Shown one piece after another: positions 13,554-21,635 of a stretch of DNA of 25,326 nt. Source of the stretch: Campylobacteraceae bacterium. Its GTDB lineage: Bacteria > Campylobacterota > Campylobacteria > Campylobacterales > UBA6016. The translations under genes and the position numbers were made by a program. Each line of letters starts with the position of its first letter. The first letter of the stretch is position 1. The stretch is taken from assembly GCA_022758985.1 (NCBI GenBank), contig JAEMQC010000093.1:1-25326 (forward strand), read 5' to 3'. The notes beneath the pieces are model-generated. The model had not been told where the DNA came from. It was given only the letters and a program-made list of their open reading frames with translations, and did not search any database.

Positions 13554-13901
13554 TTATTTAGTAGGCACTTGAGACTCTTTGTCTACAAAGACCATAATTC
13601 TTCTGTTTTTTGCTGCTCTTCTGGCAGCTGTTTTGTTGTCGGCTATAGGTTTTGTTAGGCCGTAACCTACAGCTTTGATTTTGATTTGCCTTGCACATAT
13701 CCTAACGAGCCGGCGAGAGCTAGACCGTTATCGTTGATAGCTTTTTGTATGATTACTCCTGCATCAGGAGAAGTTTTTGTATCTCTCGGTCCATTAAAAA
13801 AGTGCTCCGACGTATGGAGAAATCCCCAGGTCTGTGCCCGTATCGGCGACTAGCGATGACGCCACAACGGCGGATAGTACAACTGTTTTAACCAATTTCA
13901 T
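13554..13901 (-). pseudogene. Decayed OmpA-family outer-membrane protein gene
   Basis: Leftward from an ATG at 13901 the frame gives a clear signal peptide (MKLVKTVVLSAVVASSLVA) and DTGTDLGISPYVG, the entry into a beta-barrel, then stops at 13796-13794 after 35 residues. A second frame carries SPDAGVIIQKAINDNG and LALAGSLGYVQGK. A third carries the end of an OmpA-type peptidoglycan-binding domain: VGYGLTKPIADNKTAARRA followed by KNRRIMVFVDKESQVPTK, stopping at 13554. So the start, a middle scrap and the end of one gene survive in three frames across 348 bases; an intact OmpA-like porin would be about 1 kb. Large internal deletions plus frameshifts explain this. A TATAAT reads leftward at 13918-13913. 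Confidence 0.85.
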
Positions 13902-14020
13902 CGCTTAGCCTTATTATAAAATCACCAAAAAGGTGTTGCCGTGTTGTAACGCTAAAAAGTGTTAAAGAGGTGGCAATTTAATTTTTGGTATCTTTCCAAC
14001 TTTTAAAAAGGTATTAAAAC

Positions 14021-14674
14021 ATGAAAACAACTATATTATTTGACCTTGACGGCACGCTAATAGACTCTACGGAGGCGATAATTGAATCATTTTACAAATC
14101 TTTTGAGGTTATGGGCTCCCCATTTCCGCAAAGAGAGGAGATAGAGGCAAAGATAGGGTATACGTTAGAGGATATTTTCGCATTTTTGGGCGTTCATGAG
14201 GGCAAAATTGATGAGCATGTGGCGGCATACAAAGCTCATTATAGGGAAATTTCCAGGGTAAAAACTTTTTTGCTTGACGGAGCCTTGGAGGCGATAGAGC
14301 TGGCGTCGTCTTTTGCGAGGCTCGGTATCGTAACGACAAAAACGGCTAGATACTCCAAGGAGCTGCTGGAGCATATGAATGTTATGCACTATTTTGAAGC
14401 TTTGGTCGGCAGAGAAGATGTCGTAAATGTTAAGCCTCATCCAGAGCCTATATATAAGGCTCTTGAAAAATTGGGTAAAAATGAAGCGCCCAAAATGCGA
14501 AATATTTGGATGATTGGGGATACTTTTTTGGATGTGGAGGCTGCAAAAAATGCAGGCATAAACCACATAGCATTGATGACCGGATACGGTGATAAAAATC
14601 AGCTAAAAGCACTATCCGATATAGTCACAAAAGATGTTTTAGAAGCTGTCAAAATTATAAGAGAAGCTAATTAA
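14021..14674 (+). CDS. HAD-superfamily phosphatase (phosphoglycolate phosphatase-like)
   Basis: A 217-residue HAD hydrolase of subfamily IA. The four motifs are intact: motif I FDLDGTLID with nucleophile Asp8 and acid/base Asp10; motif II IVTTK near 108; motif III lysine in NVKPHPEPIY near 146; motif IV MIGDTFLDVEAAKNAG near 170. A helical cap domain sits between motifs I and II. The overall form is that of Gph and PpaX-type enzymes, so phosphoglycolate or another small phosphate ester is the likely substrate, though specificity in this family is hard to predict. An AAAAGG lies about 10 bases upstream of the ATG. It stands between the pseudogene and the por operon with no obvious functional link. 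Confidence 0.87.
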   Translation: MKTTILFDLDGTLIDSTEAIIESFYKSFEVMGSPFPQREEIEAKIGYTLEDIFAFLGVHEGKIDEHVAAYKAHYREISRVKTFLLDGALEAIELASSFARLGIVTTKTARYSKELLEHMNVMHYFEALVGREDVVNVKPHPEPIYKALEKLGKNEAPKMRNIWMIGDTFLDVEAAKNAGINHIALMTGYGDKNQLKALSDIVTKDVLEAVKIIREAN

Positions 14675-14727
14675 ATCGGGCATTCTATTAATCGGATAAT
14701 ATTTATCTCTTTTTCAGTTTTTTGTGC

Positions 14728-14756
14728 GATAATTTTAAGCATTTTTAAAATAGAAT
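14728..14756 (+). promoter_or_regulatory. Candidate promoter(s) for porCDAB
   Basis: Two -10-like elements precede porC: GATAAT at 14728-14733 after a T-rich stretch, and TAGAAT at 14751-14756. Either would serve a start near 14785. No operator is evident. Confidence 0.35.
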
Positions 14757-14784
14757 TGACGTCATTTCAATGGAAAGGGAAGAT

Positions 14785-15342
14785 ATGCTTCAGATTAGAT
14801 GGCATTCAAGGGCCGGACAAGGCGCCGTAACGGGAGCTAAAGCTCTAGCTGAAGTGCTTGCGGCAGAGGGAAAGTTTGTACAAGCATTTTCTGTATACGG
14901 AGCGGAAAAAAGAGGCGCCCCGATGAATGCTTACAATAGAGTTGCGGATGAAGAGATTATAGACCATTCAAAAGAGGTCCATCCGGATTATGTGTTGGTG
15001 ATTGACCCATCTCTGGTGTTTTCGGGCAATATTACAAGGAACGAAAAACCAAATACAAAATATATAATTACTACTGATTTGTCTAAAGAAGAGCTACTAA
15101 AACAAGCTCCTTTCCTAAACGGAAAAGAGGTTTATGTACTAGACTGCATAACCATTAGCCAGGAGACGATAGGAAGGGCTATTCCTAATACTCCTATGCT
15201 TGGCGCTTTGATGAAAGTATCCGGTATTTTCTCTTTGGAAGAGTTCTTGGAAGGGATGAAAAAGATCCTAAAAAAGTTCCCGCAGAAAGTTATAGACGGA
15301 AACAACCAAGCTATTTCAAGAGCATATAATGAAGTTAAATAA
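14785..15342 (+). CDS. porC: Pyruvate:ferredoxin oxidoreductase, gamma subunit
   Basis: The gamma subunit of the four-subunit pyruvate:ferredoxin (or flavodoxin) oxidoreductase, which converts pyruvate and CoA to acetyl-CoA and CO2. From the ATG at 14785 it is 185 residues and begins MLQIRWHSRAGQGAVTGAKA, the standard start of this subunit, with AAAGGGAAG just upstream; an ATG at 14770 would add five residues and has no better signal. VYGAEKRGAPMNAYNRV near 38 is the other family hallmark. The order gamma-delta-alpha-beta is that of H. pylori porCDAB. A 2-oxoacid oxidoreductase for another substrate is possible, but the order and motifs favour pyruvate. Confidence 0.93.
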   Translation: MLQIRWHSRAGQGAVTGAKALAEVLAAEGKFVQAFSVYGAEKRGAPMNAYNRVADEEIIDHSKEVHPDYVLVIDPSLVFSGNITRNEKPNTKYIITTDLSKEELLKQAPFLNGKEVYVLDCITISQETIGRAIPNTPMLGALMKVSGIFSLEEFLEGMKKILKKFPQKVIDGNNQAISRAYNEVK

Positions 15343-15356
15343 GGAGATATATTAAG

Positions 15357-15749
15357 ATGGCAACTCCTGATCATCTATTAAAAGACTGGGACGGCTTTGC
15401 TCCGGGCGCAGTACTTACATCGTTTGATAAGCCTGAAGAATGGGTTCACAGTGCAAACAACTCTTTTACTTATAGTGTTGCCGATTGGCGTGTAGAAAAA
15501 CCTATATTTAACGAAGAACACTGTATCCATTGTCAATTTTGCTGGGTATATTGCCCGGATACTTCGATAGTTTCGAAAGACAAGAAGTTTTCACATATAG
15601 ACTACGTACACTGTAAAGGTTGCGGTATATGTGCCGAAGTTTGCCCGACTAATCCGAAATCACTCCTTATGTACCCTGAGAGAGTGGACGAAGCACAAGC
15701 GCTGGCGAATTGGCCTAAAAAAGAGAAAAAAGCTGGTGAGGAGAAATAG
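15357..15749 (+). CDS. porD: Pyruvate:ferredoxin oxidoreductase, delta (ferredoxin-like) subunit
   Basis: A 130-residue electron-transfer subunit with two [4Fe-4S] sites: CxxCxxCxxxC at Cys56/59/62/66 and again at Cys86/89/92/96, each ending Cys-Pro. It passes electrons from the catalytic subunits to an external ferredoxin or flavodoxin. The N-terminal extension of about 50 residues before the first cluster (WDGFAPGAVLTSF) is typical of Campylobacterota PorD. It begins 14 bases after porC with AAGGAGATA upstream, and porA starts three bases after its stop. Confidence 0.95.
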   Translation: MATPDHLLKDWDGFAPGAVLTSFDKPEEWVHSANNSFTYSVADWRVEKPIFNEEHCIHCQFCWVYCPDTSIVSKDKKFSHIDYVHCKGCGICAEVCPTNPKSLLMYPERVDEAQALANWPKKEKKAGEEK

Positions 15750-15752
15750 TTA

Positions 15753-16970
15753 ATGGAACTTGAAACAAGAATGGTTTGGGACGGCAATACCGCCGCTTCC
15801 CAGGCAATGAGACAAGCCCAGTGCGACGTTGTTGCGGCTTATCCTATTACTCCGTCTACTCCTATTGTGCAAAACTATTCACAATATGCTGCCGACGGTG
15901 AAATAAACGGCGGCGAATTCGTAATGGTTGAGTCCGAGCATGCCGCAATGAGCGCATGCGTAGGCGCATCTGCTGCCGGCGGTAGAGTTGCTACTGCTAC
16001 AAGTTCGCAAGGTTTTGCGCTTATGGTCGAAGTTTTATATCAAGCTAGCGGTATGAGGCTGCCAATCGTTCTAAACGTGGTAAACAGAGCGCTTGCGAGT
16101 CCGCTAAACATTCACGGCGACCACTCTGATATGTATCTTGGTCTTCTATCTGGGTGGCTGAACATATGCGCATTTAATCCGCAAGAAGTGTACGATATGA
16201 ATCTATGCGCTTTCAAAATAGCTGAAGATTTAGATGTTAGACTGCCAGTAATGGTTCACCAAGATGGCTTTTTGACAAGTCATACAAGCGAAGTTGTGAT
16301 GCCATTGGACGATGCGAAAGCTTTTAGCTTTGTAGGCGAGTTTAAATCTCACAATGCGATGCTAAATTTTGCACACCCTATAACTTATGGTGCGCAAACT
16401 GAAGAAGAGTGGCACTTTGAGCATAAAGCAAACCAAAATGCAGCAATTATGAATGCGAGTGGTGTTATTGCAAAAGTATTTGCCGATTTCGAAAAACTGA
16501 CAGGTAGAAAATATAAGTTTGTTGAAACATACAAAATGGAAGACGCCGAAGAGGCAATCGTTGTTATAGGAAGTGCGGTGGGTACTACTAGACTTACGGT
16601 TGATAAGCTAAGAAAAGAGGGTAAAAAAGTAGGTCTTGTGGCCGTAAGAGTTCTTAGACCTTTCCCAAAAGAAGAGCTTGCGGCTGTTCTTAAAAATGTA
16701 AAATCCGTAGCGGTTCTTGACAGAAATGCGCCTATGGGTACTACCGGCGTTTTGTTTAACGATATTTGTGCCGTACTTTTGGATAACGGCATCAATGTTC
16801 CTGTACTAAACTACATATATGGACTTGGCGGTAGAGATACTACGATAGAACATCTATCAAAAGTCTACTCAGATCTTGAAGAGTGCTCAAAAGCTAAAAA
16901 AAGAGTTAAGCCGTTGATACAACATATCAACCTAAGAGGCAAAGAACTCAGCTTTTTCGATGCGAAATAA
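15753..16970 (+). CDS. porA: Pyruvate:ferredoxin oxidoreductase, alpha subunit
   Basis: The 405-residue alpha subunit. It carries the pyrimidine-side domain of the thiamine diphosphate site and a transketolase C-like domain. Recognised segments are GNTAASQAMRQAQCDVVAAY near 10, YPITPSTPIVQNYSQY near 30, MVESEHAAMSACVGASAAGG near 58 (with the conserved glutamate), TATSSQGFALM near 81 and LASPLNIHGDHSD near 113. The C-terminal part has VIGSAVGTT and VGLVAVRVLRPFP. Spacing to porB is ten bases. It is close to PorA of H. pylori-type enzymes in length and motif order. Confidence 0.95.
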   Translation: MELETRMVWDGNTAASQAMRQAQCDVVAAYPITPSTPIVQNYSQYAADGEINGGEFVMVESEHAAMSACVGASAAGGRVATATSSQGFALMVEVLYQASGMRLPIVLNVVNRALASPLNIHGDHSDMYLGLLSGWLNICAFNPQEVYDMNLCAFKIAEDLDVRLPVMVHQDGFLTSHTSEVVMPLDDAKAFSFVGEFKSHNAMLNFAHPITYGAQTEEEWHFEHKANQNAAIMNASGVIAKVFADFEKLTGRKYKFVETYKMEDAEEAIVVIGSAVGTTRLTVDKLRKEGKKVGLVAVRVLRPFPKEELAAVLKNVKSVAVLDRNAPMGTTGVLFNDICAVLLDNGINVPVLNYIYGLGGRDTTIEHLSKVYSDLEECSKAKKRVKPLIQHINLRGKELSFFDAK

Positions 16971-16980
16971 AGGGTAAAAA

Positions 16981-17943
16981 ATGAGCGGTATAAAAGAAAT
17001 AAAAAACCTAAAAGAGTTCTCTACTTCGCTTGAGAGATTTGAAGGCGGTCATAGACTTTGTCCTGGTTGCTCACACTCTATTATTGTTAGAGAGGTTATG
17101 AATGCCACCGATTACAACATAGTAGCTGGATACGGCACCGGATGTCTTGAGGTTTGTTCGTCAATCTATCCGTTTACAAGTTGGGATGTTAGTTCTATTC
17201 ACATAGGTTTTGAAAACGCCTCTACTGCGATAGCTGGCGCAGAAACAATGTACAAAGTTCTAAAAAGAAAAAATAGACTTCCGGGTGGATCGGAAAGCAA
17301 GCCTACGAAGTTTGTAGCTTTTGGTGGCGACGGAGCTACGTATGACATCGGACTCCAATGGATTTCCGGTTGTCTTGAGAGAGGTCATGAGATGATATAT
17401 GTATGCCTTGATAATGAAGGCTATATGAATACAGGTGGTCAAAGAAGTTCGTCCACTCCGATAGGCGGTGCGACCACTACTTCGCCTGCCGGTAAAGAGT
17501 CTTACGGCGAAAAACATAAGAAAAAAGATATCATCGGTATGATGGCTGCAAGCGGCGCTGAATTTGTTGCGCAAGTTTCTCCTTCACACTGGAAAGATAT
17601 GGTTAAAAAAGTTCATAAAGCGTTTGAAACAGAAGGTCCATGCTTCCTTAACGCAGTTAGCCCGTGTCCTACAGAGTGGAAGTTTGAGCCGCATCTATCA
17701 ATGCATATTAACGAACTTGCGGTTGAGTCTTGCGTATTCCCTCTGTTCCAAATAGAGCATGGTACAAAACTAACCGTAACTTACAAACCAAAAAATAAAA
17801 TTCCTGTAAGAGATTATCTTGCTGCTCAAGGTAGATTTAGACATCTATTTAAGCCTGAAAATGAGCACGTAATAGAACAGCTACAAAAAGATGTAGACGC
17901 AAGATGGGAATATCTGCTAAAAAGAGAAGAGGCTGGGGTTTAA
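16981..17943 (+). CDS. porB: Pyruvate:ferredoxin oxidoreductase, beta subunit
   Basis: The 320-residue beta subunit, which binds the thiamine diphosphate pyrophosphate and a proximal [4Fe-4S] cluster. Likely ligands are Cys27 and Cys30 in HRLCPGCSH, Cys55 in GTGCLEVCS, and a later cysteine in NAVSPCPTEWK near 220. The cofactor motif is GGDGATYDIG (about 115-124) with the partnering LDNEGYMNTGGQ near 143. With alpha, gamma and delta it completes the enzyme. The gene ends 18 bases before the convergent metalloprotease-like gene, with no strong terminator between them. Confidence 0.95.
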   Translation: MSGIKEIKNLKEFSTSLERFEGGHRLCPGCSHSIIVREVMNATDYNIVAGYGTGCLEVCSSIYPFTSWDVSSIHIGFENASTAIAGAETMYKVLKRKNRLPGGSESKPTKFVAFGGDGATYDIGLQWISGCLERGHEMIYVCLDNEGYMNTGGQRSSSTPIGGATTTSPAGKESYGEKHKKKDIIGMMAASGAEFVAQVSPSHWKDMVKKVHKAFETEGPCFLNAVSPCPTEWKFEPHLSMHINELAVESCVFPLFQIEHGTKLTVTYKPKNKIPVRDYLAAQGRFRHLFKPENEHVIEQLQKDVDARWEYLLKREEAGV

Positions 17944-17961
17944 TCCCTTCCTCTCCTCCTT

Positions 17962-18489
17962 TTAACCATTCGTTATTTTTTGAGCTTCTTCATATTTTTT
18001 TAGTCCGTTTTTCTTAACTCCCTCTTTTGCCTCATCGCTATTTTCTTTTAACTCTTCCATTTTTGCTTTCATCTCTATCATGGATGCCGTTGCGGCTACT
18101 TTAATATCTTGAGGACTTGGGCTTGCCGGCGCTAAAGCGGCCGCTCTTACTTTTTGCATTTTCGCCTCTGTGGCTTTTGGGGCGTTTTCAGGACTTATGT
18201 CTATAGGTACTTCGCCGCCGACAGCATAGGCTTTGCCGTTCGGTCCTATTTCGTAATCAAAACTGGCTCCGCCTGCTATTCCCCCGCCTGCCGCCATATG
18301 TGCGGCTTCATGAGCCCTTACTTCGCTATCCCTTGCTTCGAGTTTGGCGATTACCTCTTTTGTTTTCGAGTCGTTGTTTGCATCTTTTACTTGTGTGTTA
18401 TTTGACTCTTTCTCGCCTTCTTCGCCTTTTACTCTGGCTTTGTAGGCAAAAATCGGCGCCGCCGATGAATAGTTAAGCGCACTTATCAT
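17962..18489 (-). CDS. SprA-related putative metalloprotease (CJM1_0395 family)
   Basis: A 175-residue protein with a zinc-protease-like motif HEAAH at 60-64, in the context EVRAHEAAHMAAGGG and followed by a glycine-rich stretch and YEIGPNGKAYAVGGEVPIDIS, the pattern of SprA-related (PF12118-type) proteins. The first 50 residues and the last 40 are charged, low-complexity and likely disordered; no signal peptide is evident. The HExxH motif suggests a metallopeptidase, but activity is unproven to my knowledge. It is the last gene of the leftward run, 18 bases past the ubiD-family stop, with AAAAGAAG before its ATG. Confidence 0.8.
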   Translation of the reverse strand: MISALNYSSAAPIFAYKARVKGEEGEKESNNTQVKDANNDSKTKEVIAKLEARDSEVRAHEAAHMAAGGGIAGGASFDYEIGPNGKAYAVGGEVPIDISPENAPKATEAKMQKVRAAALAPASPSPQDIKVAATASMIEMKAKMEELKENSDEAKEGVKKNGLKKYEEAQKITNG

Positions 18490-18507
18490 CTTCTTTTACT
18501 TTTTGTT

Positions 18508-20328
18508 TTAAAAATCGACTATCTGCCATTTTTTTAAAAACTCTTCATCGTACTCTACGATGCCCTTTTTTTTGAGATTCTCAAGCACCTCTCTTTCACA
18601 TACGGTGTCGTTTGGCCACCATCTATCATAGCCGTCTATTTCGGTTTTTTTGGTGGCGTCTACCATCATTATGTTTTTATCAAGAAATAGATCTCTTTTT
18701 GCGTCTATATTGTTTAGCACTCTCCAAAAGAGCATATATGGATTGCTAAGGTCGTTGTTTTTTTCATCGAACAATACTATGATTTTAAAATAGTCGCCGA
18801 GCTCTTTTATACGCTCAAATATCTCTGACGCTCTCTCTTTTTTTTGTAGTTTTAAGCAAACTGTTTTATTTGGCGTATTCTCAAGATAACAGCAAAGCTC
18901 CTTTATCCCCTCTATTTTTGACGATAGAATGGATTTTAGCTCATCATTTGATATGTCGTTAAAACTTCTATGTTTTGGCGAAGCCTCCGTCAAGTCTATG
19001 CCAAGTTTGCCACCAAATGCGAATTTGTCGCTGGAGTGGTCAAGCGCATCCAAAATCCCTTCGGTTATTAGCATGTTTTCAAAATCAAACCTCTGTGCGA
19101 TATATTGCACTATGCCGCCATAATCTCTAAGGTTTGGTGCATCTTTTGGGACGAATATGGCGTGTTTTACAAAACTCATCTGCCCGACACCCCAAAATGC
19201 GTGCATCACCTGTTTGGCGTGCCCCGGGTAGAGGGTCTCTATCTTTGCCAAGATAAGGTTGTGAAATACGCCGTTTTCCGGCATTGCGTAGTCTACAATA
19301 TCGGGCGCCGTCGTTTTGATAAGCGGCAAAAATATTCTCTCTGTGGCGTATCCCATATATTTGTCTTCAATAGGTGGCTTACCGACGACGGTGGCATAAA
19401 ATATCGGATTTTTTTTGCTAGTAATCGTGCTAATTTCAAGGAATGGGTACGGTTCTATAGGCGTATAGTATCCGGTATGGTCGCCAAACGGACCTTCATC
19501 TTTCAATTTTGTCGGATCCACATATCCTTCTATGACGAAGTCGACGTCGGACGGTACTTCCAAATCGACGCTTTTGCATTTAACTAGTGAGGCTCTTTTT
19601 TTTCTGATTAGGCCGTAAAGCATAAGCTCAAAAAAGCCTTTTGGCATCGGAGCCGTAGCGCACCATGTGTATAGCGGGTCTCCGCCGATAGCGATAGCTA
19701 CCGGCATTTTTTGTCCCGCTTTTTTATATTCGTGAAAAAAGTGGTTTGAATCTTTATGTATCTGCCAATGAAGTCCGAGCGTATTGTCGGCAAATAGCTG
19801 CAATCTATACATACCGACGTTTCTCATGCCGCCGTCTAGACTCTTTGTGTATACTTGTCCCATGGTAATAAAAGGGCCGCCGTCATCTTTCCAGGTCGTC
19901 AAGATTGGCATTATCTCGTCCAATCTTTTATCTTTATCGTATATTACCTCTTGGCATTCGCCGTGCGCTACGCTCTTTGGTAGGACAAATCTGAGCGATA
20001 AAATATCTTTTAGTTTGGCTATTTTCTCTTTGAGTGTTTTTGGTTTTTTTAGTTTCAAAAAGCCATCTATTTTTGCGGCTACACCCTCAAACTCTCCGCC
20101 GAAGACTATTTTGCATTTTTTGTAGCTTCCAAACACGTTCGTTAAAACCGGAGTCGTATATTTGATACCGTTTTGAGCGTTTACGACGTTTGTAAAAAGA
20201 AGCGCTTTGGGATTTTCTTTTTTCATCTCCAGATATGATGCGTGGGCAATTTCGAGATAAGTATCTATCTCTTTGTCTATTATGAGTAGTTCGTCGTTTT
20301 TATAGAGCTCTTTAATCCACCTATTCAT
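18508..20328 (-). CDS. UbiD-family decarboxylase (menaquinone biosynthesis)
   Basis: A 606-residue UbiD-family enzyme, which decarboxylates aromatic or unsaturated acids using prenylated FMN. Visible family segments are DGGPFITMGQVYTKSLDGGMRNVGMYRLQ near 150 (key G-G-P-F, R-N-V-G), AIGGDPLYTWCATAPMP near 215 and the catalytic-loop segment EGPFGDHTGYYTP near 280. In Campylobacterota, which make menaquinone by the futalosine route, a UbiD-type enzyme is thought to remove the carboxyl from 1,4-dihydroxy-6-naphthoate; I assign that role by phylum and length. The ATG at 20328 directly abuts the upstream stop (TAGATG), with AAAGGAAAG as ribosome site inside the preceding gene. Several T/A runs of eight bases occur near its 3' end. 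Confidence 0.88.
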   Translation of the reverse strand: MNRWIKELYKNDELLIIDKEIDTYLEIAHASYLEMKKENPKALLFTNVVNAQNGIKYTTPVLTNVFGSYKKCKIVFGGEFEGVAAKIDGFLKLKKPKTLKEKIAKLKDILSLRFVLPKSVAHGECQEVIYDKDKRLDEIMPILTTWKDDGGPFITMGQVYTKSLDGGMRNVGMYRLQLFADNTLGLHWQIHKDSNHFFHEYKKAGQKMPVAIAIGGDPLYTWCATAPMPKGFFELMLYGLIRKKRASLVKCKSVDLEVPSDVDFVIEGYVDPTKLKDEGPFGDHTGYYTPIEPYPFLEISTITSKKNPIFYATVVGKPPIEDKYMGYATERIFLPLIKTTAPDIVDYAMPENGVFHNLILAKIETLYPGHAKQVMHAFWGVGQMSFVKHAIFVPKDAPNLRDYGGIVQYIAQRFDFENMLITEGILDALDHSSDKFAFGGKLGIDLTEASPKHRSFNDISNDELKSILSSKIEGIKELCCYLENTPNKTVCLKLQKKERASEIFERIKELGDYFKIIVLFDEKNNDLSNPYMLFWRVLNNIDAKRDLFLDKNIMMVDATKKTEIDGYDRWWPNDTVCEREVLENLKKKGIVEYDEEFLKKWQIVDF

Positions 20329-21240
20329 CTATCTTTCCTTTAATGCCTCTTCTATCTCTAAAAGCGTATTTTGGTATTTTTTTAAAAACTTTCCGCCTAT
20401 TTTAACGGCCTCTTTTGCATAAACAACCGCCTCTTTTGGTCTATTTTGTCTTAGAAGAGATAGCGCCAAATTGTTCAGCGCCGCCGCATCTTTCTGGTTT
20501 GATTTCAGCGCCTCTTTGTACATAAAGACTGCATTTTTGAAATCGTTTTCTGAAAAATATATATTTGCTAGCGTGATGATACCAAAATATGAGGACGGTT
20601 TTTTGGATAAATACGCTATTGCGGCTTGTTTTGCACTCTCTTTTTCGCCTACGTCGTACATATCCAAAATAGCGTTCAAAATCGAGTCCTCGTCAGCAGA
20701 AATAGGCAGCAGAGGCGGTTTTAGCGCGGCAATGACCCAGTTGCCGCTTCTGTCCAAGAATGATTCAAATTCGTCGAAATACATCCATGTCTCTTTGCCG
20801 TCCGGCGACGATAGATATATCTTTTGCTCTTTTTTGTCAAATCCGGTTATGACGGTGTAATGCCAAACCGGGACCGTTTTTAACCCCAGATTTAAAAGTA
20901 CTATAGATGGAGTGTCGTTTGATGCTTCCGCCAAAATTGCGCCGATGCCGCCCTTTAGCTCATACGGTATTACCCCGTAGCTTCGAAGTACCGCTTTCAT
21001 TTCACTTTGAAGCGTTCCTTTGAGCTCTGGCGTAAATGTTTTGCGGGCGATGTCGTCGTACGAATATTCTACTTTTTGGTTTGAGAGTATGGTCGCTATC
21101 GCAGATGGACCGCAATGGTAGTCCGATTGTTTAAATAGCGTAAGAGCTATTCTTTTTGACTCTTTTATATTTGGATTTTTTGATATGAAGTCGTAGTTTT
21201 TTTGCGCACACCCCGCAAATAGCAGGAAAAGTGCGCACAA
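20329..21240 (-). CDS. C39-like peptidase/TPR lipoprotein (PA2778-like); start codon uncertain
   Basis: A roughly 303-residue lipoprotein with a papain-like C39 domain (about 30-170) and TPR repeats (about 200-290). The probable catalytic triad is Cys43 (DYHCGPSAIATIL), His127 (VWHYTVITGF) and Asp147 (SSPDGK). The lipobox LLFAGC places the lipidated cysteine at residue 11. The first usable conventional start is TTG at 21240, but that leaves a leader without positive charge. Five codons upstream the frame reads ATA AAA AAG ACT CTT, giving KKTLLCALFLLFAGC, a normal lipoprotein leader with ATA at 21255 in the start position, overlapping the upstream TAA, with AAGG upstream. Its neighbour is a PA2779-like protein, the partner seen with this family. 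Function of the pair is not known. Confidence 0.8.
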   Translation of the reverse strand: MCALFLLFAGCAQKNYDFISKNPNIKESKRIALTLFKQSDYHCGPSAIATILSNQKVEYSYDDIARKTFTPELKGTLQSEMKAVLRSYGVIPYELKGGIGAILAEASNDTPSIVLLNLGLKTVPVWHYTVITGFDKKEQKIYLSSPDGKETWMYFDEFESFLDRSGNWVIAALKPPLLPISADEDSILNAILDMYDVGEKESAKQAAIAYLSKKPSSYFGIITLANIYFSENDFKNAVFMYKEALKSNQKDAAALNNLALSLLRQNRPKEAVVYAKEAVKIGGKFLKKYQNTLLEIEEALKER

Positions 21241-21251
21241 AAGAGTCTTTT

Positions 21252-21626
21252 TTATCTAACAGACCTTGTGAACGTAAATACTTTTGTAAGGCCTAGAATA
21301 TCAGTAATTAGAAGCACTATGAATATAAACGCCAAAACGCCTATTGCAGCTCCTACGTCACCGCCTGCCGGAAGCTCGTCTATTTTTTGGTTGATTTGTG
21401 CTATCTCTTCGTCAGTTAGTTTTGCAACTCTCTCTTTTATGTCTGAGCTACTTACGCCAAGAGCGGCAAGCTTCTCTTGCACCTCTTGTTTTGCCAAAAA
21501 GTCGTCTATTTTTGCGCTTTGGCCAACATTCATCATCTCTCTTGTCTGTACCATCTCTGCGGCCAAAGTCGAGCTAAATATAGATAGCGATAACATGAAG
21601 GCTAGAAATAGTTTTGCGATTTTCAT
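21252..21626 (-). CDS. Small membrane protein, PA2779-like
   Basis: A 124-residue exported protein. It has a signal peptide (MKIAKLFLAFMLSLSIFSSTLAA), a helical periplasmic part (about 24-90, with KEKLAALGVSSSDIKERV-like repeats of short helices and DDEEIAQINQKIDELPAGG-type spacing near the end), and one transmembrane helix at about 93-117 followed by a short basic tail (FTRSVR). This matches the PA2779 family that accompanies C39/TPR lipoproteins of the PA2778 type. ATG at 21626 has AAGGAG six bases upstream. Its stop TAA (21254-21252) overlaps the probable start of the C39 gene. Role unknown; a membrane anchor or partner for the peptidase is a reasonable inference. Confidence 0.78.
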   Translation of the reverse strand: MKIAKLFLAFMLSLSIFSSTLAAEMVQTREMMNVGQSAKIDDFLAKQEVQEKLAALGVSSSDIKERVAKLTDEEIAQINQKIDELPAGGDVGAAIGVLAFIFIVLLITDILGLTKVFTFTRSVR

Positions 21627-21635
21627 TTTGACTCC

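Noticed and set aside
13446..13658. 70-residue plus-strand frame after the peptide-binding protein gene
   Set aside because: It runs through three hairpins and antisense to the OmpA remnant, and shows no protein-like composition or motif.
17944..17961. Terminator between porB and the convergent metalloprotease-like gene
   Set aside because: The 18-base gap is pyrimidine-rich but has no stem.
18560..18850. Phase variation of the ubiD-family gene through T8 tracts near its 3' end
   Set aside because: Tracts of eight A/T bases are common in this AT-rich genome and both lie in frame in an intact gene; no evidence of switching.
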